From UBA12202 sp049595035 (lineage in GTDB: Bacteria > Pseudomonadota > Alphaproteobacteria > Puniceispirillales > UBA1172): DNA of 39,410 bases. Where the stretch lies: NCBI GenBank assembly GCA_049595035.1, contig JBMYKD010000018.1:1-39410 (forward strand). Direction: 5' to 3'. Position 1 is the first letter of the stretch. Every line of letters starts with the position of its first letter. The position numbers were made by a program, and so were the translations under genes. Below are positions 33,474-39,410 of the stretch, in pieces. Below the pieces are notes generated by a model, which saw only the letters and a list, made by a program, of their open reading frames with translations, did not search any database and was not told where the DNA came from.

Positions 33474-35117
33474 ATGCCACAAAAAAAGTATGACTTTATA
33501 ATTGTTGGAGCTGGCTCTGCAGGATGTGCTTTGGCATCTCGCCTTAGTGAAAACAAAAATTTTTCAGTTTTACTTTTAGAAGCTGGTGGTGAGGCTACTG
33601 GAAAATGGATACAAATTCCTATTGGGATTGGAAAGATTCTTGGTGACCCCTCAATAACATGGCCCTATGAAACTGAGCCCGAAAAAGGGATGAATAGCCA
33701 AAGAATAAAGTGGACACGTGGTAAATTACTTGGGGGGTCAAGCAGTGTAAATGGCACCGGATTTGTCCGTGGTGACAAACATCAATACGAGCTATGGGCT
33801 AAAGAAAATTGTGATGGATGGAGTTACGAAGATGTATTGCCAGCCTTTAAGCGGATGGAGCACCGAGAAGGGGGTGATCCACGGATTAGAGGTCTTGGTG
33901 GACCAATTTCAGTAACTGATGCCGCTCATAAAGATGCCTTGACAGAGGCCTTTATGAATTCGTGTGTTGAAATGGGTATCCCAATTAACAAAGATTATAA
34001 TGGTGACGAATACGAAGGTGTAAGTTATTTCCAATTTTCACAATCCAAAGGAAAACGATGCAGTACCGAAGTTGGCTATCTGCAAAAAGCGAGAAAACGT
34101 CCCAATCTTGATGTGGTGACACATGCGACTATTGATAGAGTGATTAATAAAAATAAAAAAATTGGCGTTTTATATTCAAAAAATAATGAAAATCGAGATC
34201 CTAAAAAACAAATAAGAATTTTTGCTGCGAAGGAAGTTATTCTATGTGCGGGTGCTGTGAGTTCGCCAAATATCCTAGAACGTTCCGGTATTGGTGACTC
34301 AAAGAGGCTCAATAGAATTGGTATCCCTGTAATATCACATCTTCCAGGTGTTGGAGAAAATCTCCAGGACCACTTAAACGTAAGAACAACTTACGAGTGC
34401 AAACATCCCATCACAGTAAATGATGCCCTGAATAACTGGCGTTTTGGTGCAAAAATGATGCTTCAATATGTATTTAAGCGGCGGGGGTTAATGACGACAC
34501 CAACTATAGCTGTTCAGGCGCTAACAAAAAGCCATCCAAATCTTAAGATGCCAGATTTTAGGTTACAACTTTCCCATATCAGTGGTGCAGACCGATCAGA
34601 AACCAGTAATGGATTATCAAAAGGTATGTCCGCTGATAACTTCTCTGGGTTTAGTTTGCAGGCCTTTCAATTATATCCAAATTCTAGAGGATCAATTCAT
34701 ATCCGCTCAAAAAGTCCAGATGAATTACCAATTATCAAAGCCAATTATCTTAAACACAAAGACGACCAGAAAGCAGTAGTAAAAGCTCTAAAATTACTAC
34801 GAGGACTTGCTCAAAAGACCGCGTTAAGTGATTTAATTGTGCGCGAAGTAAGGCCAGGGAAGGAAATAACTACAGATAATGATTTGCTCGAGTATGCAAA
34901 AGCAACAGGGCATACCTGCTGGCATGCCATTAGTACTTGTAAGATGGGGACAGACAGAATGGCAGTCGTAGACTCAAAACTTAGAGTACATAACGTGCCC
35001 AATTTGAGAGTGGCTGACGCCTCTGTGTTACCAATTTTAGTTTCGTCAAATACAAATGCTCCATCGATTATGGTTGCAGAACGATGCTCAGATTTTCTTA
35101 AATCAGAATATCGGTGA
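33474..35117 (+). CDS. GMC-family FAD oxidoreductase (choline dehydrogenase-like)
   Basis: A 547-residue flavoprotein that oxidises an alcohol. The FAD-binding motif is VGAGSAGCALASRL (11-24), with LLLEAGG after it. GMC signature 1 is RGKLLGGSSSVNGTGFVRG, and signature 2 is GAVSSPNILERSGIG. The catalytic histidine is in GHTCWHAISTCKMG near the C-terminus, and the second active-site position is Asn in SSNTNAPSIMVAERC. No signal peptide is evident, so it is probably cytoplasmic or membrane-associated like choline dehydrogenase. It heads the operon that includes a DmdA-family gene, so the substrate may be a hydroxylated precursor of a methylated sulfur or nitrogen compound; this is inference. 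Confidence 0.92.
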   Translation: MPQKKYDFIIVGAGSAGCALASRLSENKNFSVLLLEAGGEATGKWIQIPIGIGKILGDPSITWPYETEPEKGMNSQRIKWTRGKLLGGSSSVNGTGFVRGDKHQYELWAKENCDGWSYEDVLPAFKRMEHREGGDPRIRGLGGPISVTDAAHKDALTEAFMNSCVEMGIPINKDYNGDEYEGVSYFQFSQSKGKRCSTEVGYLQKARKRPNLDVVTHATIDRVINKNKKIGVLYSKNNENRDPKKQIRIFAAKEVILCAGAVSSPNILERSGIGDSKRLNRIGIPVISHLPGVGENLQDHLNVRTTYECKHPITVNDALNNWRFGAKMMLQYVFKRRGLMTTPTIAVQALTKSHPNLKMPDFRLQLSHISGADRSETSNGLSKGMSADNFSGFSLQAFQLYPNSRGSIHIRSKSPDELPIIKANYLKHKDDQKAVVKALKLLRGLAQKTALSDLIVREVRPGKEITTDNDLLEYAKATGHTCWHAISTCKMGTDRMAVVDSKLRVHNVPNLRVADASVLPILVSSNTNAPSIMVAERCSDFLKSEYR

Positions 35118-35181
35118 ACATAAAATTTATCCATTAATTTGATTAATGAAACGATGAATAAAATAGTATTGGGAGAGAGAA

Positions 35182-36924
35182 ATGAACGACATTAAAGCAC
35201 CTTTGGCCGGCAAAATTTCTGGCGGAGATGTACTTGTTAAGGCTTTAAAAAATAAAGGGATTGAGAGGATATATTCTTTATGTGGCGGTTTCCTTAATCC
35301 GATTTTGATTGCTTGTCAGGAACATGGCATCGAAGTTGTGACCACTCGAAATGAGATGGAAGCGGGTTTTATGGCAAATGCTGCAGCGAGGACAACGCGC
35401 AAAGTATCTGTTTGTTTGGCCGAACCAAGTGGTTTCACAAATTATATTTCTGCGGTTGCGGATGCACATTTTGCTGGTGACCCAGTAATATTTATTGGCG
35501 TCTCCTCAAATATGAAGAATTTCAATAACAATGGTTTAAAGGAACTTCCGCAGCCGGACGTTGTTAAATCAATGACAAAATATGCTGTCGAAATTAATGA
35601 CCCAACGCGTATTGAATGGTTTTTGGATAAAGCGTTCGACATAGCAAATAACTATCCAAAAGGTCCAGTGCAACTAAGCATACCCACAAACTTCGTTTTT
35701 ACCGGAAAAGTGGAATCGCCCCCGAATGAAGATGCAAGAACATTTGACAAATTCAGGAAAAAAACGCACAGGCCCCACCCAGATCTTGAAGATATTAAAC
35801 AGATTGAAGAGATGTTGGCCCATTCTTCTAATCCAGTGATCATTTCCGGCGGTGGTGTTTGGTATAGTGAAGCTGATAAAATGTTGGAGAGTTTTGCTGC
35901 TGATAATAATATCCCGATTTTCACACCATTTACACATCTGAAATCGGTGGATATGGCACACCCAATGTATATGGGTCTTTATGACTACCACCAAAATCCC
36001 TGTTCAAGAGTAGCCAGTGCAGAAGCAGATTTGGTCCTGTTTTTGGGTGGCCGCTTAGATTTTGGTCTAAACTTCGGCGAAGCCCCATTGATAGGTAAAA
36101 ATGCTAAACTGGTTTGTGTTAATCCTACTGCCAGAGAACTGAGTGATAATGCGTTGGCCGATGTGCGCATATGCTCTGACATTCGTGCTTTCTTGGAATG
36201 TTTGGCCAGTCGCAGTAACATTTCTCCAAATTCATCTGATTGGGCAGATCGTATCAGACAGGCACGCCTTGAGAGTCTGGAGCCTTACAAGCAATTTTTG
36301 ACATCGGATACAACACCTGTGCATCCATTGCGCCTTTGTTACGATGTTTTGATGTCATTAGATGAGGAGGATATTCTGGTTGTTGACGGCGGTGACATCT
36401 CTTGTTGGTGTGAAACAGCATTTAATTTCTGGGCTTTTGAAGGCCGTAAAATAGGTGGGGTTATAGCTAATGGGCCCTGGGAACAAATGGGCACAGGACC
36501 GGCCTATGGGACAGCTGTTAAGATGTCTAACCCCAATTCGCGTGTGGTTGTAATTACTGGCGACGGAGCCCTTGGTCTTTCTCCTGGTCTAACTCCGCTG
36601 GAAACCGCAATAGATAGAGAAATTCCGATTACTGTTGTTGTTTCAAATAATGCAAAATGGGGAATGATCTACGAGCAACAGGCGGCGATGTGGGGAGAGA
36701 CCTATGCAACCTCCTTGCGTGATGTAAATTACAGTGAGATTTTTGAGGCTTCTGGAGCACATGCTCAAGTTGTCACAGAGGCCGTTAACATCATAGATGC
36801 CTTAAATAATGCTTCTGAAAAAAATCGACTTATACCATCGTTTATCGACGTAAAGACATTATCAACACCCTCACCAATTACCCAGGGTCTTGTTGAAATG
36901 CGTGTCCGCACGGCAATAGAATGA
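35182..36924 (+). CDS. Thiamine diphosphate-dependent enzyme (acetolactate synthase-like)
   Basis: A 580-residue protein with the three domains of the ThDP lyase/decarboxylase family. The N-terminal Pyr domain has the activating glutamate in TTRNEMEAGFMANAAAR. The middle domain has FLGGRLDFGLNFG. The PP domain has the ThDP/Mg motif GDGALGLSPGL and then NNAKWGM. GGGAGAGAG-type purine-rich bases precede the ATG. It is not part of an ilv operon and has no small subunit next to it, so a dedicated 2-oxo acid decarboxylase or carboligase is more likely than acetolactate synthase. The substrate is unknown. Confidence 0.87.
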   Translation: MNDIKAPLAGKISGGDVLVKALKNKGIERIYSLCGGFLNPILIACQEHGIEVVTTRNEMEAGFMANAAARTTRKVSVCLAEPSGFTNYISAVADAHFAGDPVIFIGVSSNMKNFNNNGLKELPQPDVVKSMTKYAVEINDPTRIEWFLDKAFDIANNYPKGPVQLSIPTNFVFTGKVESPPNEDARTFDKFRKKTHRPHPDLEDIKQIEEMLAHSSNPVIISGGGVWYSEADKMLESFAADNNIPIFTPFTHLKSVDMAHPMYMGLYDYHQNPCSRVASAEADLVLFLGGRLDFGLNFGEAPLIGKNAKLVCVNPTARELSDNALADVRICSDIRAFLECLASRSNISPNSSDWADRIRQARLESLEPYKQFLTSDTTPVHPLRLCYDVLMSLDEEDILVVDGGDISCWCETAFNFWAFEGRKIGGVIANGPWEQMGTGPAYGTAVKMSNPNSRVVVITGDGALGLSPGLTPLETAIDREIPITVVVSNNAKWGMIYEQQAAMWGETYATSLRDVNYSEIFEASGAHAQVVTEAVNIIDALNNASEKNRLIPSFIDVKTLSTPSPITQGLVEMRVRTAIE

Positions 36925-37009
36925 GGTGCTTCACCATTTCTATACGTTCCTGCGCATCGCAGATTACCCTGATAACGCTTTTATTTTCCCCCTCTTTACG
37001 GATAGTGCA

Positions 37010-38143
37010 ATGAAAACAGTAAATGAAAATCAAAATATTCCTGAAATAACTATTGATCCTTTAAATAACAGGATGCGCAGATCTCCTTTTTGGGCAGCCT
37101 CTACAAAGGCTGGTAGAGTCTCATATCATCTCTATAACCGAATGCTTCTGGCAAATACTGATGAACAGGATTATTTCCATTTAAAATCAGGGGTTCAGCT
37201 ATGGGATACTGGCTCTCAGCGGCAGGTTGAAATTAAAGGCCCTGATGCACATAGATTGGTCCAATACTCAACGCCTAGAGACATCTCCAAAATGGCAAAT
37301 GATCAGTGCTATCTTATTCCGACTGTGGATCAGCATGGATGCATGACCAATGATCCTGTCCTTACAAAGGTCTCAGAAAATCATTATTGGCTGTCTGTGT
37401 CAGATGCAGATTTAATACTTTTTTTTAAAGGAGTTGCTGCTGCAAAAAAAATGAACACCTCCATTATGGAACCAGAGGTCTTCCCATTGGGTATACAGGG
37501 GGCAAGGGCAGATGAATTGGCAACAAAAGTTTGGGGTGAACAAGTTTTAGACATCAAGTTTTTTCGATATAAGCGCGTTGATGTTGGGGGCAAATTTATG
37601 ATTCTTGCGCGATCTGGGTTTTCTTCACAGGGTGGTTATGAACTCTATTTTGAAGGAACGGCTGGAGCTGAGGAAATTTGGGATAAGCTTATGAATGCCG
37701 GCAGAGATATGGATATTAAGGCAGCATGTCCAACACAATTTGAACGTATTGAGTCAGGTCTATTAGCCTATGGAGTTGATATCACTCCAGATATGACACC
37801 CTTTGAGGCTGGGATGGGACGCTGGTGTAATATGGAAAAAGATGTTGGTTGCCTAGCCTGGAACTCTTTAAAAGAAAAGTCTAACCCAACACGTCAAATT
37901 CGACCTATTGAAATTATTGGTGAACCGCTTCCCAGAATGCAGGGGCCATGGCCTTTAACGAATAGCAAAGGGTCTGCAGTGGGCAGGATTTCTTCAAGTT
38001 GCAGAGCATTAGGTTATAACTGTAATGCTGCGGTTGGTTTGGTTGACTCCGAACATTGGAATCCAGGTACAAACCTCGTTGTGACAACCCCAAATGGCTC
38101 ACGTGAAGCTATAGTTAAATCAAAGTTTTGGAACCGAAATTAA
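37010..38143 (+). CDS. dmdA: DmdA-family methyltransferase (DMSP demethylase-like, GcvT fold)
   Basis: A 377-residue member of the GcvT/aminomethyltransferase fold. The segments RRSPFW, YNRMLLA, HLKSGVQLWD, VEIKGPDAHRLVQ, TPRDISKMANDQCY, ARSGFSSQGGYELY and ERIESGLLAYGVD follow the DMSP demethylase DmdA layout closely, in order and at matching spacing. DmdA moves a methyl group from DMSP to tetrahydrofolate, giving methylmercaptopropionate. I chose the ATG at 37010, which gives the family length of about 370; a GTG at 36926 would add 28 residues. A DmdA-like enzyme on a related substrate cannot be excluded. It follows the ThDP gene and precedes a crotonase. Confidence 0.72.
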   Translation: MKTVNENQNIPEITIDPLNNRMRRSPFWAASTKAGRVSYHLYNRMLLANTDEQDYFHLKSGVQLWDTGSQRQVEIKGPDAHRLVQYSTPRDISKMANDQCYLIPTVDQHGCMTNDPVLTKVSENHYWLSVSDADLILFFKGVAAAKKMNTSIMEPEVFPLGIQGARADELATKVWGEQVLDIKFFRYKRVDVGGKFMILARSGFSSQGGYELYFEGTAGAEEIWDKLMNAGRDMDIKAACPTQFERIESGLLAYGVDITPDMTPFEAGMGRWCNMEKDVGCLAWNSLKEKSNPTRQIRPIEIIGEPLPRMQGPWPLTNSKGSAVGRISSSCRALGYNCNAAVGLVDSEHWNPGTNLVVTTPNGSREAIVKSKFWNRN

Positions 38144-38188
38144 TAATCAAAAGGTTTTTTTAGAAGGAAAAGCAAATTGGAAGAGCAC

Positions 38189-38965
38189 ATGGATATCGAT
38201 AATAAATTTCAATATGTGAATATCACGATAAATGACCGTATTGTCCATGTTAGATATTCTTGTCCTGGTAAGCTCACTTTATATTCGAAGAAACTGATGA
38301 TGGAGTTAACTAAGGCTGCCGAGACTATATCTCAACTACCAAAAGTTAATGTTGTAGTACTAAGTGCTGATGGCCCGTTTTGCTCCGGGGCTGATTTAAA
38401 AGACACAGAAGGGCTTTTCAATACCAAAGAAACTTTTCTAGAGAGGCGGCAAACATTGAAGGTTGGCCCAGACATGTGCAAAGCGTGGCAGAACATTGAG
38501 GCGTTTACGATTGCGGCAATTGAAGAACATTGCATTGGTGGAGGTGCCGCTTTAGCTGCTGCGTTGGACTACCGAATTCTTAGTGAGAGTGCCTACATCA
38601 AGTTGCCCGAAATCAGCTTAGGTATGAATATGAGCTGGCACACATTGCCTCGTCTTGTGGCGCAGATTGGCCCGTCACTTGCCAAGAAATACGTTATTTT
38701 ATGCGAAAAGATTCCTGCGGATGAGGCATTAAGAGTGGGGCTTGTTGAGGAGTGTGTGGAAGCCGGTCATTCAATAAAGCGAGCAGAGGCTTTGGCAGAC
38801 CAAGTGGCCAGCATGCCTACTCATTCCATAAGAATGACGAAATCTAGCATAAACGCGGCCGCGTTTACTCTTGTGGACGCCATAGGTCACGCAGATCTAG
38901 ACCAGTATATGCTGACCGAATATACAGAAGATTTTAAAAACTCTATGAAAAAATTTAGTGGTTAG
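38189..38965 (+). CDS. Crotonase-family protein (enoyl-CoA hydratase/isomerase-like)
   Basis: A 258-residue CoA-thioester enzyme. The oxyanion-hole motifs FCSGADLKD and HCIGGGAALAAALDYRI are present. The first catalytic glutamate of classical hydratases (GGGCELA) is replaced by A121, whereas the second is present as E141 in LPEISLG. It is therefore unlikely to be a standard hydratase and may be an isomerase, hydrolase or decarboxylase. The position after the DmdA-like gene recalls DmdD, the methylthioacryloyl-CoA hydratase, but DmdD needs both glutamates. A TTG at 38177 with AAGGA before it is an alternative start. Confidence 0.86.
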   Translation: MDIDNKFQYVNITINDRIVHVRYSCPGKLTLYSKKLMMELTKAAETISQLPKVNVVVLSADGPFCSGADLKDTEGLFNTKETFLERRQTLKVGPDMCKAWQNIEAFTIAAIEEHCIGGGAALAAALDYRILSESAYIKLPEISLGMNMSWHTLPRLVAQIGPSLAKKYVILCEKIPADEALRVGLVEECVEAGHSIKRAEALADQVASMPTHSIRMTKSSINAAAFTLVDAIGHADLDQYMLTEYTEDFKNSMKKFSG

Positions 38966-38972
38966 TTAAAGC

Positions 38973-39266
38973 ATGCCATTTGTTCAAGTGACACTTCTTA
39001 AATTTAAAAACGATGCGGATCAATCCAGCATCGATGCGATTAGCGAAGGATTAAAATCCATTTCAAATATAGTGCCTGGCATAACCAAGTTTGAATTTGG
39101 CCCTGATTTAAAAATTGAAAAAAGTTCAATGGACTTTGGGCTAATCATTGTTTTTGAAAACGAAAACGCCTGGGCAGAATATCGCTCACACCCAAAACAT
39201 GAAAAGTTTGCAGAACAGGCTATGAAGATAATTGAGAGAGCCGAACGCGTTCAAATGCAATTTTAA
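38973..39266 (+). CDS. Dabb (stress-responsive A/B barrel) domain protein
   Basis: A 97-residue protein with the ferredoxin-like Dabb fold: VQVTLLKFKNDA at the start, GLKSISNIVPGITKFEFGPDL in the middle (given in part), and the Dabb-typical AWAEYRSHPKHEKFAEQ near the end. Members are small dimers, some of them cyclases or ligand binders, many of unknown role. It starts seven bases after the crotonase stop, so it belongs to the operon. I cannot assign a reaction. Confidence 0.8.
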   Translation: MPFVQVTLLKFKNDADQSSIDAISEGLKSISNIVPGITKFEFGPDLKIEKSSMDFGLIIVFENENAWAEYRSHPKHEKFAEQAMKIIERAERVQMQF

Positions 39267-39352
39267 ATAATGACTGTGTTCATTGACCTATTAAAGTTGA
39301 AGCCATTGTTTAAGGGTTTGGTCTATAGTAGGGCTGGAGAAAGGGAGACTGG

Positions 39353-39410
39353 ATGATGGAATGTTGTGGGCCGGGATATGCAAGTCCTGCCGAGGCGATA
39401 AAATCACCAC
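39353..39410 (+). CDS. mtoX: Methanethiol oxidase / selenium-binding protein 56, N-terminus only
   Basis: Nineteen codons are visible before the window ends. They include CCGPGYASPAEAIKSP, which matches the conserved N-terminus of the SBP56 family (CGPGY, then a P-x-E-A motif). AGGGAG precedes the ATG at 39353; the next codon is also ATG. Bacterial members oxidise methanethiol to formaldehyde, hydrogen sulfide and hydrogen peroxide. Following a DmdA-like gene, this points to methylated sulfur metabolism. The gap of 86 bases from the Dabb gene leaves room for its own promoter. Confidence 0.72.
   Translation, partial: MMECCGPGYASPAEAIKSP

Overview
The window looks like chromosomal DNA of a marine, aerobic alphaproteobacterium, probably SAR116/Puniceispirillum-like. 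That placement is an inference from gene content: a complete Entner-Doudoroff glucose set, urease, a DMSP-demethylase family gene next to a methanethiol oxidase start, and rhizobia-type class III cyclases. It was not tested by any search.

Layout. (1) 1-7.5 kb is a selenocysteine module. It holds a PrdB-like selenoprotein read through an in-frame UGA at 914-916, a GcvH-like lipoyl carrier, and on the other strand selA-selB-selC (tRNA-Sec). A divergent LysR regulator and a DUF2721 membrane protein follow. (2) 7.6-12.7 kb is the urease operon ureDABCEFG and nothing else. (3) 12.8-19.4 kb is a cAMP-signalling cluster with three different class III cyclases and a stand-alone cyclic-nucleotide-binding domain, plus a GFA-family protein and a metallo-beta-lactamase-fold hydrolase. 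It ends beside a decayed Rieske ferredoxin. (4) 19.6-31.9 kb is glucose uptake and catabolism: a two-component system, a divergent sugar ABC transporter with glucokinase, and the convergent operon zwf-pgl-edd-eda. (5) 32.4 kb to the end is a LysR-controlled operon with GMC oxidoreductase, ThDP enzyme, DmdA-family protein, crotonase, Dabb protein and the first codons of a methanethiol oxidase (SBP56 family).

The most striking structural feature is a family of junctions that separates several of these blocks. Three 58-base sequences (1-58, 7561-7618, 12654-12711) align without gaps and end in an inverted repeat whose right arm matches the 3' end of initiator tRNA-fMet. A longer tRNA-fMet 3' remnant lies at 32155-32190. 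The remnant and the first junction are both followed by a related terminator. I read these as attachment-site scars of tandem cargo islands inserted at a tRNA-fMet gene. This resembles the integrase-poor, nutrient-gene-carrying tRNA islands known from other marine bacteria. No integrase gene is visible in the window.

Co-operation. selA, selB and selC supply the machinery to decode the UGA of the only selenoprotein seen here; selD is not in the window. The glucose block takes sugar in and phosphorylates it, and zwf-pgl-edd-eda turns it into pyruvate and glyceraldehyde 3-phosphate. The last block probably handles a methylated sulfur compound, but its complete route is not established by the sequence.
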